DNA from: Mauremys mutica
Taxonomy: Eukaryota > Chordata > Testudines > Geoemydidae
Reading direction: 5' to 3'
Assembly (NCBI RefSeq): GCF_020497125.1
Contig: NC_059075.1
Span: 40,336,003 to 40,400,002 of the forward strand
DNA: 64,000 nucleotides
The notes under the pieces are model-generated. The model was not told the origin of the DNA. It made no database searches and worked only from the letters and a program-made list of their open reading frames with translations. How positions within the stretch are numbered: position 1 is the first letter of the stretch; every line of letters starts with the position of its first letter. The translations under genes were made by a program, and so were the position numbers. Below, piece after piece: positions 23,141 to 34,443 of the stretch.

Positions 23141-23699
23141 CCCAACCCTGTTTTTCATCATTTGTCCCCTGTAATTATTTGAATCCCGGGTCCAGTAGCT
23201 CCTCCCCTTAGGCTGGGGGAGGGGCCTTCAGATGCAGGGGGGCTTGTGCTCACCCACCTCATGGCTTTCAATAGGTACTTCTGGGCTAGGTGACCAGTGA
23301 GCCCAAGTATACTGCCTTGGAACTGACAGCGTGGCCACAGCCCATCGTGGGCTGCTGGTTTAGCAGACCTGTTTAAAAGCCTGGCTCTGACAGGCGATCA
23401 GTGGCTGCTAAATGCGTATGACACCTGCAGCTATGCTTGCCCTTGTTCCAGCTCCCACTCTGGTTTCAGACTTGTGGTTTTGATCCCTGGCTCTGCCTCT
23501 GGCTTACAACTTGGGTTTACCCCTAGTTCTGGCATTCATCGTCTGTCCCGCCGGTACTGACCCTTGGCTTGTTTCCTGGACTCTGCCCACCCTGGACGCA
23601 GCTCTAACCGGTAGGTGAACTTCTGCCACTAGGCCTAACCACCCACTGCCCAGTGGCTTCAGCAGTACAGTGGAGCCCTGGTCCCTAACTCTAATATGC
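23141..23699. other. Probable 3' flank of the retrotransposon fragment, unclassified
   Basis: The stretch has C/T-rich repeated words such as 'ttgatccctggctctgcctc' and 'gacccttggcttgtttcctg', which look like the untranslated or LTR-type DNA of some retroelement, but I could not classify it. Confidence 0.35.
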
Positions 23700-23965
23700 T
23701 ACCACAGTATCAATAACAATATTCTTCCATATAAAGGTTTCAAAGCACTTTATGGTCATGAATTAAACCTCCTAACATCCCATGCAAGGTGGACAAGTGT
23801 TGTTATTCCCATTCTATCCATATATTCCATACCAGTTATTGTGTCCTCAAGCTCATTTTACTGCTGATGAATATGAGGAACAGAGAGGTTAAGTTACTCT
23901 CCCAAGAACACGTAAGAATAGAATCAAAGACCCCTGACTCCCTGACAGGTGCTTAGATCACTAGA
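23700..23965 (-). mobile_element. MIR-like or tRNA-SINE, antisense
   Basis: 'tcaagctcattttactgctg', 'atgaatatgaggaacagaga' and 'ggttaagttactctcccaag' is the classic antisense MIR-type core. The box region ('gaatcaaagacccctgactcc') follows toward 23950. It is degraded and probably old. Confidence 0.65.
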
Positions 23966-24885
23966 CGACACTTCCTCCCTGCAGGACTTTTCCACTGAAC
24001 TTTATCCACAGAACAGGGCCAGCAAGGGAAAAGGCTGTGAGAGTTCCTTCCTGGTGATGTGCCTGAACACTGACCAGGCGGGAGCTCTGGGGAGGAGAGC
24101 TCACTCTCTGTGGCCCATTCAGTCCTCAGCCTTTGCTGAGATGGCCATGTAGCACTAGCTGCAATGGAGCTGGTGGGGTATTTGCCGATACTGTCACCTG
24201 CCTGTTTGGAACTGGGATGAGACCCACCAGCTCTGACCGTTTTCTGAAGGGTCATTCTTCTTGGAAGCGTCTCTATTAATTGCTGAACCAAGCCTCTCTT
24301 TTGCATCTAAAGTCCAGGCCTCTCTTGGGACTCTACCTGGGAAGCAACCCATCACTAGCCTGTAGTCGTAAAGGCAGTGACCAGAGCAGCGGAGAGCTGA
24401 GCACCAGCAGCCTCAAGAAAGGAATAAGCAGAGGCAAGTGCCATGCAATGACAGCAGCAGAGCTATTTGCTAAAATAAAAGCACTTGAGATGTTAAAGCA
24501 ACAGAGATTTCTATAGTTTAACTCCAGGGGGGTGGTATGTTGACCCACAGCTGGAGTCTCCTAGTTCAAGCCTTCACAAGCCATGCAAGTGGGACCCAAG
24601 TGAGTGACTGCTGTGGGAGCCATTAGGAAAGACAAGAACCCTTTCTCTGTACTAGTGATGGGAATGGAAAGGAGGCTTTTAAGGAGGTGAGGAAAGAGCA
24701 GCAGAGATCAGCATCCATGGTTTGCTTAGCACCTGGCTGCTAGAAAACACAGATGCTCTTCCCAACCAACCACATGCTTTCAGCCCTAGCAGGCAGCCGA
24801 AGATATCGCAGTTACAAAGGAGAGAACGTTTGGCTGAGCCTGTTTCAAAGCCCTGCTCTGAAAAGCTGAGCACATAGTACCCCTG

Positions 24886-24995
24886 GAGCCAGATTCTGCT
24901 CTGTGATGACAGTGTAAATCTGAAGCAACCAAACTGATATCCGTCTTTGGATTTATTCCAGGAAAACTACTGAGATCAGAGTCTGGCCCACAGTA
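24886..24995. mobile_element. Degraded palindromic MITE
   Basis: GGAGCCAGATTCTGCTCTG on the left and GATCAGAGTCTGGCC on the right are inverted, with 'cagtgtaaatctgaagc' and 'ggatttattccagg' as inner arms. It belongs to the same hairpin class as 47.46 kb. Confidence 0.5.
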
Positions 24996-26247
24996 ATACT
25001 GAATATGATGTGAAGTTACCATTAGAGGAAGCGGACTTCGTCCTTCTGTCATCACCACTTTCACTGTCCTCCTCTATCCAAGATGGGCTGGGTTAAGCCC
25101 ATAGACCAGGGCCTATGCTCCTACCAGTGGGAGGCACTGCAGAGTATTGCTAGGTGCTCCCCCTGCACTTAGCAATGTAAGTAACCTCTGAATCACACCA
25201 GGCCTTGCCAGCTGAGAGAATTAACTCCAATACACTGCATGGCAAAGTAATGAAAGTCATCATCCTCTAAACCTGCACAAAGTCAGCATCAAACATACCA
25301 GGATCCAAATGATAGCATTTGACACTCCTTTTTCACTCCTCTTGTGCAGATGTCAGTGACGACCCAGGGAGAAAGGCAGGTGAGAATCAGGCTGGGGGGT
25401 TCAGGGTGACTGTTGATTTCAGTGGCAGCCAGAGGATATCCCTGCCACAACTTCTTTTGATATTTTACTTTTAAAATCTCACCCTGATGCCCTCACACCC
25501 CCATCACTTTCTTCATTCTTGAGATTCTCTCTCTCTCTCTCGTATTGCTAAGGTAAATTATTGCTGATGAAAGGAGCTGGGCTGGCAGCTCTGGAGAAAG
25601 AAGCTCCTTATTTAACCCTCTCCAAAAAAGGTACAGCAATGGCAGAGGTGGGACAAGCTGTCCCCCACACTGACCATTTTCCTTAGCCCTAGGGGTGAGA
25701 GGCTGAGTCTCCATGATCTACCCACTCTTTGGCCTCCGCCGTGTCTCCCGCAAGGTGGCTAGTTACTGCCAATCATAAGAGAAGCACTGGTGACTTAGAC
25801 TCTTGTCCACTAGGAACTGCTCTGAGACCAACCAACACTCTTTATGCAAAAGCTACTAAACAACTGTCATCCGGTAGCTGCTTCTAGTCAGCGCTGACCT
25901 GGCTGAGATCTGAACCACGCACCAAGAGCGGATAGGCTCAATATCCCACTACAGCTCCCCAAGCCGGTCTCTCTCCCCCCTTACCATCATTTTTCAAACC
26001 AATATCCTCAGCCATGTGCAGCTGTTTTTCATTTGGCCTTGGAAATGGTTCTAAATGGAGGTTACCATGTGCCTGGAGCTCCCCCGCACTAAAGTATGTG
26101 CCATGCCAAAATGGTGCCAAAGCTTTCCACAAACCCAGAGCTACATCTTTCAGATATCCCAGTGGGGGAAGCCTCCCCACACCGAGGCCATCACAGGAAA
26201 ATAGCCTGAGTCCAGAGCACTAAAGTACAGTTACACCACGGTTTTGT

Positions 26248-26326
26248 CTTGAGTCGGCAAAGTGGTTGAGTTTAGCTCAAGCTTAGTCATCACATTAGCT
26301 AAACTTGATCACTCTTCCGAGTCAAG
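26248..26326. repeat. Imperfect 30-bp inverted repeat (hairpin)
   Basis: The left arm (26248-26277) starts CTTGAGTCGG and ends GAGTTTAGCT. The right arm (26297-26326) starts AGCTAAACTTGATC and ends GAGTCAAG. They pair over most of 30 positions with a 19-base loop. It is probably a small MITE remnant. Confidence 0.55.
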
Positions 26327-26947
26327 GCAAGAGCGAGAGCTGAGAATGATGGAATGGGAGAGTCACCAGCTGGATGAGGGAACGTGAGCTCTGACCTACA
26401 TGTTCACACCCACCCTTCCTGCCATCCCACACTAAACAGTGGCAGCCATGCCACTCATGTGCCTTGGGCAGCATAAAGGACACATTCTTTCTCCTGTGGT
26501 TAACTAAAAACATTAGCGAGGAAGGACACATGAGTGGAGGCTAAGTGGGACCTGGGTATGAAATTAATAAATGATATTGCTTCCTTTCCTGGGGCAAAGC
26601 GGAGATGCCGTGCAGGATTTGTTACCCTATGTGGAGTGGCATGTCACCATTATCTGTAACCACAGTCTTGCTTCAGCACATAGAGGCTCTGTTTAGCTTT
26701 CCTGGCCCATCTGTGAGCCAGAAGCAGGGATGGTTGCCACAGGAAGCCTTTATCAGGCTGTCTGCCTTAGGGCTTTATACTGATGCTCATCACCACAGTA
26801 TCGACGAATATTCCACAGGCTCATTAGTGTCTGAGACATTTTCTGAGACAGTCTCCCATTCCTTCCTCCTGGGGGGCATGGATCAGTGTTCGTGTCATGC
26901 TCCCCATCAGTACCTGGCCTGGGAAGCTAATGATCCAACCAGTGGAC

Positions 26948-27685
26948 CAAATTTGGTGATGAATCCTGGTCACGTGCCCCCTAAGGCACATTGCGCACAC
27001 ACAAAGAAGATTCTCTCCTCCCCGTAATATTGCTCACCTGTGGGATCCAGGAGCCTCCTTGCTGCCACTACTCTGGACACGCTGGCCCCTCAGAAATTCA
27101 TAGCAACAGCAGTGATAGAGTGCCCCACTCCAAAAACCAAACCCCCTAACATGTAAACCTAGAGGAGAATCTCCATTAGCCGTTAGTGTAGGGCCTATGG
27201 CACACATTTGAGCAGTTTGGCTTCTGTCCAACAGAGGGCAAACACACTCCATGCTACAATCTTTAGCAACTTAAACAGCACCTTCCATCTTAGGTCTCAG
27301 AAGTAGAACTGGCCATTCCAGGAGAGAGATGAATTTGCAGAGGCTCATTTTGCTCCTAATCGAAAAACCAGGAAGCCAGGCAGAATGTGCAAAGCTACAA
27401 TGGGACTCTGAGGAGACGCTGCATCTCCCAGTCCCAGCCTTTATACCACTGAGAGTCACCCCAACCCTGTGTAAAGAGAATTACATCTCCCCACCTCTTC
27501 CCTCCCCCAGCTCCTGGCCAGGTTCTGTCTGGGCCCACCGGGAGAGAAAAATCACAGAATCCAGAGGTGCTGTTGTTTAGTTTGAAAGCAAAGCCACTAG
27601 TGCTTGACTGGGACATAGCGGCCCAAATTCAGTGATGAATCCTGGTCATGTGCCACCTCAGGCATGTTGCGTATATGCTAAGAAG
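26948..27685 (+). repeat. Pair of ~65-bp direct repeats
   Basis: The copy at 26948-27012 ('ccaaatttggtgatgaatcc', 'tggtcacgtgccccctaagg') recurs at 27622-27685 ('cccaaattcagtgatgaatc', 'ctggtcatgtgccacctcag'), same orientation, about 670 bases apart. Both end in a 'aagaag' word. The origin is unclear: a short local duplication or two copies of one dispersed repeat. Confidence 0.5.
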
Positions 27686-28659
27686 CTGGAAGAGTTTCAA
27701 TAACTAAATGTTGTGGTAAGAACGAACCTCCATTTTGTTATTTGGGGTGAGAGCTAGTCTCCCTTTGCTGTCCCTGCCACACTCCCCAGCTGCCCACTAA
27801 CTCTCAGACACAAATATTGTAGCTTTATCCTTCCAGCTGAATAGAACTACTACCATCCATACACCAGCCTTGGTCCCCCCCAGCCCAGTGCTGAGCATGT
27901 TGCTTCTGAAGCCCCATTGTCCCCTGAAGCCGTCTGGAATAATAACTCTCAGTGGTTTTTAGAAGCAGCCCTTTGGGTAAGCGGACACTCCTGTTTTGAC
28001 TGATCCATACACTTTCTATCTATTATATGTGTATATTGGTTTGCAGTGGGGAAAGCATTTATTGCTTTTAGCACACTTATGAGTTTAAATAAAAACAAAT
28101 ATATCTATATTGACTGTAGTTATTATGCTTGGTTTCATACAGCATAAGTGCTTCAAATAAAAATAGATTGGTTAGAGGGAATGTACATCAGTTCCAATAA
28201 TAACACAGACAGCTTCAAGAAGCATATGAGTTTCATTTAACATGCACTGGATTTACAAAGAAGGGGGAAGACGCATTGGTTTAGAGGAGCTTTTAGTCTA
28301 CATTTTCTGTCTAAATGCTTCTGCAAGGTGAAGATGTTTACTGGATTTGTCAAACAGACCTGAATGAGAGTTTCTGTGAAGAGGAGGGGGGGGTCGGGAT
28401 TCATTGGGGGGGTCCATGGTGGTATCACCGGAGGAAAGTAATCAAAGGAAAATGTAAGATGTAGTAAAATGCTTCCTAATTATTACACATATTAGAGCAT
28501 AGAATTATCTCCCTTAGGGAAGAGCTGGGAGCCCCAGTCTAGATACTTCATACTAGAGTGGGTGAAGTCCAGCAGAAACAAGCCTGGAGTGGGGAATAGG
28601 CTAGACAAGATCTGACATCTTTTCATGTCTATAATAATAATAATATATGGAGATATACC

Positions 28660-28833
28660 TCTCTCATAGAACTGTAAAGGATGCTGAATGGTCATCAAGT
28701 CCAGCCCCCTGCCTTAACTAGCAGGACCAAGTACTGATTTTGCCCCAGATCCTTAAGTGGCCCCCTCAAGGACTGAACTCACAACCCTGGGTTTAGCAAG
28801 CCAATGCTCAAACCACTGAGCGATCCCTCCCCA
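28660..28833 (-). mobile_element. tRNA-derived SINE with CR1-like 3' tail
   Basis: On the minus strand the head reads GGGATCGCTCAGTGGTTTGA, with a Pol III box A (TCGCTCAGTGG). About 35 bases on comes box B, GAGTTCAGTCC. The element then ends in 'ggcagggggctggacttgat', 'gaccattcagcatcc' and TTCTATGAGAG, the 3' tail shared with CR1 LINEs. In this SINE class the CR1-like tail lets CR1 reverse transcriptase mobilise the RNA (established for the tortoise PolIII/SINE). The copy is complete or nearly so but diverged. Confidence 0.85.
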
Positions 28834-29147
28834 CTGGTGTAGTTCTAGGTGGGGATATGAGCCCAGTGGTCTCCCTGTAGATAAACTGATGGGGTAGAGA
28901 AAGCCCCCCCTCGAGATGTTGTGTTTGAGTTTCTATGGAGGGTGGCTGGGAAATGGTCTCATAAGTTTGTGCTTCAGTTCCAGGACTGGCTGCTGCTGAG
29001 GATGGCAGCAGCACCATCCTGTAGCCCTGTCCCCAAGATCACAAATTGGAGGAAGGTGGCAGCAAAGCCAGGAATATGGCTAAGGAAGAAGTGTGTGGAT
29101 TTAAAAGGGCCTCGTTTAGCTTCACAAAGACTCATAACGAATCCTTA

Positions 29148-29449
29148 GGATACATCTCCACAGCAAAAATAGCTGCGCGGTCATGAGTCTCCAAACCCAG
29201 GTCCAGTGAGTGGGGCTCATGCTAAAAATAACAGTGTAGACATACAGGTTCTGGCTGAAGCCTGGCTCCAAGACCTTCCCTCCTCCCCCCAAGTCTCAGA
29301 GCCTGCGCTTCAGCCCAAACACCACCATCTACACTGCTCTTTTTAGCCCTGTAATGCGAACTTAAGTCAGTTGACCAGGGCTCTGAGATTCACTGTCATG
29401 GCGTTTTGGGGGGGGGTTTTGTTGTTGTTTGCAGTGTAGGTATCTCCCC
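29148..29449. mobile_element. Harbinger-type MITE, TTA target-site duplication
   Basis: TTA lies at 29145-29147 and 29450-29452. The ends GGATACATCTCCACAGCAAA and TTTGCAGTGTAGGTATC...CCCC are imperfect inverted repeats. A 3-bp TTA duplication is typical of PIF/Harbinger. It is 302 bp with no coding capacity and includes a G9 run near 29410. Confidence 0.75.
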
Positions 29450-30142
29450 TTAGATCCCTTAGTCACTGGCCTTGCATAGCTATGAACACCTCTGGCCGTG
29501 AAGCACCAGACCCATGCTGTGGATTTGCTGTAACTTTATGTGGGATGGATGTGGTGGAAAGATTTTGGTGCAGGGACCCCTTTTAGGGAACAGGAAGAAA
29601 AAGCCCATATTTCAAGGTCTTCAGGTCTGTTTTGCTTGCTCCACTCTCCCTTATGTTGCATTTCTGCTGCTGCCATGAAGACACAGGCAGCAGAAGGAAG
29701 GATTGTACTTGTCCATCTGAGCACACTGCTTTGACACTGAAATCCAGGCATACATCCTCACACCTGGTGGCCCTGAAGAGGGATGTTTCCTGTGGCTGGA
29801 AGAGAGTTGTACAAGAGTACCCCTATTCTGTCTCTACCATGGGATCCTGATGTTCAGGCTGGGGTCTGATCCCCCACCAAAGCCCTTGGAAGCTCGCTAC
29901 TCATGGACCATCTGTTCCTCATGGGACCATCTGTTCCCAATGAGCAGCACTCACAGGAGATGTTCACTGGGACTTGCAGATTGAAGCACAGCAGGAGCTG
30001 TCAGAAAGCAATGGGAGGCCATTCAATGGGGAATTTCTATTTGCAGTGCATGAAGCGTGGACATGTGGTTTTCCTTCACCCAGCCATTCCCCACTGGGAA
30101 AAGCATTCAAATAGAGGACCCCAAACAGAACAAGATGCATGA

Positions 30143-30260
30143 CTTGCAACCATACTGCCTTGAGCTATACTGTCCCTGGAAATCCCAAGTTAAGCAGCAG
30201 TAGATTCTATCCAGGCATAGACAGGAGACCTCTAAGGAACAGTAGGATATGCTGCTAGTG
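30143..30260 (+). mobile_element. 5S rRNA-derived segment (SINE3-type)
   Basis: Segments match 5S rRNA in order and spacing: 'aaCCATACTGCCTTGAGC' (5S start CCATACCACCCTGAAC), AAGTTAAGCAGC (5S AAGCTAAGCAGG), then 'gacaGGAGACCTC' and AAGGAACAGTAGGATATGCT (5S box C, GGAGACCGCCTGGGAATACC). Length is about right for the full 120-nt RNA, but identity is low, so it is not a working gene. 5S-derived SINEs (for example AmnSINE-like) are known in amniotes. A tRNA-type part downstream was not confirmed. Confidence 0.6.
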
Positions 30261-30389
30261 TCTCAGTAAGGCGTGTTCTTCCCTCTGAGTCAGTTCTGAC
30301 TCCATCGTGTTGCTGCTGGCCATTTTGTGTCTCTGATAAGAAATCGACAAGATGTCTTACACACTCTACTGTTCAAACCTTCGGTTCTG

Positions 30390-31800
30390 ACTAGGGCTGT
30401 CAATCGCAGTTAACTCAAGTGATTAACTCAAAAGTAATTAATTTGATTAAAACTGCAACTAATCACAATTTTAATGGCACTATTAAACAATAGAATACCA
30501 ATTTTTCTACTTTCAAATATATAGATTTCAATTACACAGAATAAAGTGCTCACTTTATATTATTTTTGTTACAAATATCTGCACTGTAAAAAAGATAAAC
30601 AAAAGAAACAGTATTTTTCAATTCCTCTCATACAAGTACTGTAGTGCAATCTCTTTGTTGTGAAAGTGCCACTTAAATATGTAGCTTTGTTTTTGTTACA
30701 TAACTGCACTCAAAAACAAAGCAAAGCAATGTAAAACTTTAGTCTACTCAGTCCTACTACTTGTGCAGCCAATCACTAAGACAAACAAGTCTGTTTACAT
30801 TTATAGGAGTTAATGCTGCCTGCTTCTTATTTACAATATCACCGGAAAGTGAAAACAGGTGTTTGCATGATACTTTTGTAGCTGGCATAGCAAGGTATTT
30901 ATGTGCCAGATATGCTAAACATTCGTATGCCCCTTCATGCTCTGGCCACCATTCCAGAGGACATGCTGATGATGATTGTTAAAAAAGTGTTAAATTAATT
31001 TGTAACTGAACTCCTTGGGGGAAAATTGTATGACTCCTGCTCTATGGTGTATGACTCCTGCCCACCTGCATTCTGCCATATATTTTGTGTTATGATGTGC
31101 TTGGTTGTCATTCAAGACTATGTTCCATTTAAGAACACTTTCACTGCAGATTTGACAAAATGCAAAGTGTTGTATATTTGGTTGTCATGGTTTTTGTTGC
31201 TATGGCAACTGAGTTAGATTATTATGGGTTAGCTCAGCCAGCTTCAGCCGGCTGAGTGAGCTCTCTGTATCTGTAAATAAAATGGTGGTTTTGTTAGCTG
31301 TCAGCTCTCTGGCCTCAAGTGATTTCTTCCTAAACCGGCTTCCCCCCAGGATATAACACAAAGAAGGTACCAATCTGAGATTTCTAAAGATAGTGACAGC
31401 ACTCCACCCAGGGTTTAAGAAGGTCTTCCAAAATCTGAGACAGATGAGGTGTGGACCATGCTTTCAGAAGTCTTAAAAGAGCAACGCTCCGCTGCAAAAA
31501 CTACAGAACTCAAACCACCAAAAAATAAAAATCAACCTTCTGTGGGTGGCACCCGACTCAGATGATGAAAATGAACGTGCATCAGTCCGCACTACTTTGG
31601 ATAGTTATCAAGAAGAACCCATTATCAGCATGGAAGCATGTTCTCTGGAATGGTGGCTACGTGAATGATGCTGATGCAGTTGTCAAAGCATTGAGGGGGT
31701 GCTGATTGGCTTCCCATCTATTGGGATATTCCATTTGATAGCAGCTGTGACCATCAACACAAAGCTTTCTGAAGATTGTAAAGAAGTTTTAAAACAAACT
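30390..31800 (+). pseudogene. hAT transposase remnant, split by a solo LTR
   Basis: The left edge AGGGCTGTCAATCGCAGTTA is followed by AT-rich sequence that matches, from memory, a hAT element abundant in turtles. On the plus strand from about 31125 a coding remnant appears: TFTADLTKCK, then (after the LTR) EGTNLRFLKIVTALHP, 'DEVWTMLSEVLKEQ' near 31450, and EEPIISMEACSLEWWL near 31620-31670. The last is the start of the hAT C-terminal dimerisation region. Frames are broken by several shifts and stops and the C-terminus is cut off soon after. The DNA-binding domain and catalytic triad were not seen. Confidence 0.68.
31168..31358 (+). mobile_element. Solo LTR, 191 bp, perfect 5-bp duplication
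   Basis: It begins TGTTGTATATTTGG and ends GGATATAACA; the ends are inverted (TGTTGTAT/ATATAACA) with TG...CA. CAAAG flanks both sides (31163-31167, 31359-31363). AATAAA lies near 31276. This is the structure left after recombination between two LTRs. It interrupts the hAT remnant between a lysine codon and the next codon, and removing it with one CAAAG restores the frame, so it is younger than the hAT copy. Orientation is guessed from AATAAA. No internal genes remain. Confidence 0.85.
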
Positions 31801-32099
31801 TAGGAGATCTCCTATTGCATACGTAGGACAAAGAAGAACTGGAAATAAAGTGGAATATTCAAACAACTCAGGATTGGTGCCACGCTACATCCCTCACGGA
31901 GTGCTCATTGTGACAAGGCAAGGGACAGAGTTAAGGTTATTTGGGGGATCTTAATTGAATTTCCAGACTTTCCATTGTTGTTTTGTTTTAACATAATTAA
32001 TCTTAACTTAGCATTTCCTGGCTTTCCAACATTTGGGTATTTTTAATCTATTGCCTATCTATAATGTGTAGGGAAAACAGCTGTGTTATCAGGAGGGAG
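31801..32099. other. No recognised feature
   Basis: AT-rich flank between the hAT remnant and the CR1; I see nothing definite in it. Confidence 0.4.
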
Positions 32100-33250
32100 T
32101 TCAATTCGGGTGACATGCTGGAGGCTTCTGGTACTAAAACATCCTTGGAATTTCTAAGTATTATAGCTGACAATTTCCTAACAAAGAGTTTTGCATCCAA
32201 CACCAGGAAATTGCATATTAGACCTCATCTTGACAGATAGAGGAATTGGTCACAGAACTAAAAATTAGTGGTAGTTTAGGTATAAGAGATCATCACCTGA
32301 TCACATTTGTAATGTGCAAAGAGAATAAAGTCTCAACTAGCGGTATATGTACTTGGTGCTTTAAAAAGGGCCAATTTCACAAAGCTGTGAACAACTGAAA
32401 ACATTTATGAGCCAAATCAGCTGAGAGGGAAAATGTAAACAAAAATGTGAATGATAAGAGAGAATTGTTAAACTATTTACTTGGTGCCCAAAGAGCCACA
32501 ATCCCCAAAAATCAAGGGAAAAGGTCATATTGTCTTAAACTGAGCTGGCTTAGAGGGAAATTGAGGGCAGCTACAGAAAATAAAATAAAACAAACAGAAG
32601 AAAAAGGGGAATTGATAGTGAATATAAATCAGAAGCTGGGGTTGTAGTATGTTAATAAAAGAAGCAAAGGGATGCCAGGAGAAATCTATGGCCAGCAGAG
32701 TTAAGGACAGTAGGAGTTAAAAAAAAAAAAAAGAAAAAAAAAGAATCATAACAATGGTATTGTTCCATTACTAGGTGGAAATGGTAGATTCAATATAATG
32801 CAGAGAAGGCGGAAGTGCTCAATAAATATTCCTGTTGCTATTTTGGAAGACGTCAGATGATATAGTCATAATATGATGATGATAATGAAAACACTTTTAA
32901 GTTACAAGGTCCAGAGAACTTGCATCCCAGAGTTTTAGATAGAGCTGGCCCAGGAGCTCGCTGGACTGTTAATGCTGAATTTCAATAAGACTTGGAACAC
33001 TGGGAATGTTCCAGAAAACTGGAAGAAAACTAATGTTGTGCTAGTATTTAAAAAGGGTAAATGGGATGACCCCACTAATTATAGGCCTTTCAATCTGACA
33101 TCAATCCCAGGCCAGACCTCATTAATAAAGAATTAAGGTAGGGTAATATAATTAATGTCAACCAACAGGGGCTTGTAGGAAAAAAAAATAGATCCTATCA
33201 AACTAACTTGATTTTTATGAGATTACAATAGTGTTGATGTAATATAGTTA

Positions 33251-34443
33251 GGGCTTGTCTAAACGAACACTTAGTTCACAGCAAGCTGGGGTATAAATCT
33301 ACCCCACACAAGCCTGCTGCACACTAAGCAGCCACGTGGACACTGTTGCCATGCACTAAAAGTTTACTCCTGTTTCAAAGCCAGGTAGATCATAGTGCAC
33401 TATAGAACTTTTAGTGCACTGAAGCAGAGTCTACATCAGGGGTCTCAAACACGCAGCCCGCAGGCAGCATGTGGCCCATGAGGTTATTTTCTGCAGCCCG
33501 CGAGCTCCTCACGGGCCCCTCGCCCTCCTCCAGCATTTACCTAGAGCAGCTCCGGCCCAATGCGGTTCCCCATTCCCAGCCAATGGGAGATGCTGGGGGT
33601 GGTGCCTGAAGCAACAGCAACACACACACACACACACACACACCCCTGTGCACCTGCTCCCCCATGTTCCAGCTGCTTCCCGGAGCGGTGTGGGGGCGGG
33701 GCGGGGCAGGGCAGGGCAGGCCCTGCCCCTAGTGCGCATGCCCCCCAAACCCCTCCTGCAGTTGAACCCCCTGCCCTGAGCCCCTTGCTGCACCCTGCAC
33801 CCTGACCCCCTGCCACACCCCTCCTGCACCCCAACCCACTGCCCTGAGCCACCTGCTGCACCCCGACCCCCTGCCGTACCCTTCACCCTGACCCCCTGCC
33901 CTGAGCCCCCTGCTGCACCCTGCACCCCTCCTTCACCCCAACCCCGTTCCCTGAGCTGCCTACCGCACCCTGAACTCAACCCCCTTCCCTGAACCCCCTG
34001 CCGCACCCCACACCCCAACCCCTGCCACACCCCTCCTGCACCCTGATCCCCTGCCCTGGCCCCCTGCCACACCTCTCATTCCTCCTGCACCCCACACCCC
34101 AACTCCCTGCCCTGAGCCCCTGCCACACCACACATCCCTCCTGCATCCCCTGGGGGCAAGGAGGGGGCAGAGCTGGGATGGGGATTTTGGGGAAGGGGTT
34201 GGAATGGGGGCAGTGGCGGGGCTTCATGGAAGGGGTGGGGTGGGGTGGAGTGGGGGCAGGGCCGAGGGGGTGGAAGTATCAGTAATGCAGCCCTCGAGCC
34301 AATGTACTAGTCCTCATGTGGCCCTCCTGGCCATTTGAGTTTGAGACCCATGGTCTACATGGACACTTAGTGTGCAGCACACTAATGTAAGGCAGATTTA
34401 CACTCCAGCTTGCCACAAACTAATTGTTCATTCAGACAAGACT
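33251..34443. mobile_element. Harbinger-type MITE inside CR1, TTA duplication
   Basis: TTA lies at 33248-33250 and 34444-34446. The left arm GGGCTTGTCTAAACGAACAC and the right arm ending ATTCAGACAAGACT are inverted; pairing extends over more than 50 bases (AGCAAGCTGGGGTATAAATC against the complement of GATTTACACTCCAGCTTG). Without the nested hAT-type element it is about 270 bp. Removing it with one TTA rejoins the CR1 reading frame. Confidence 0.88.
33437..34352. mobile_element. Non-autonomous hAT-type element inside the MITE
   Basis: The perfect 8-bp duplication GTCTACAT lies at 33429-33436 and 34353-34360. The ends are CAGGGGTCTCAAAC and GTTTGAGACCCATG. The interior includes a (CA)n run at 33620-33643 and a long C-rich tandem array (about 33760-34150) built on words such as CCCTGCCCTGAGCCCC and CACCCCTCCTGCACCCC. 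It is 916 bp. Open frames up to 187 codons on either strand come from the repeat array and are not genes. Confidence 0.9.

Larger units (their letters stand above)
23966..28659. other. Mostly unrecognised sequence
   Basis: Apart from the hairpin elements at 24.9 and 26.25 kb and the direct repeat at 26.95/27.62 kb, I recognise nothing. A (TC)n run lies at 25527-25541. The 140-codon frame at 26605-27027 has no family motif. Confidence 0.45.

Noticed and set aside
26605..27027. 140-codon plus frame as a possible exon
   Set aside because: No domain, no conserved splice sites at its edges, and part of it is one copy of a direct repeat.
33620..33643. (CA)n run as a functional element
   Set aside because: A common microsatellite inside a transposon; nothing suggests a function.
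33509..34072. 187-codon minus frame rich in glycine
   Set aside because: It is the translation of a C-rich minisatellite and a (CA)n run inside a hAT-type element.
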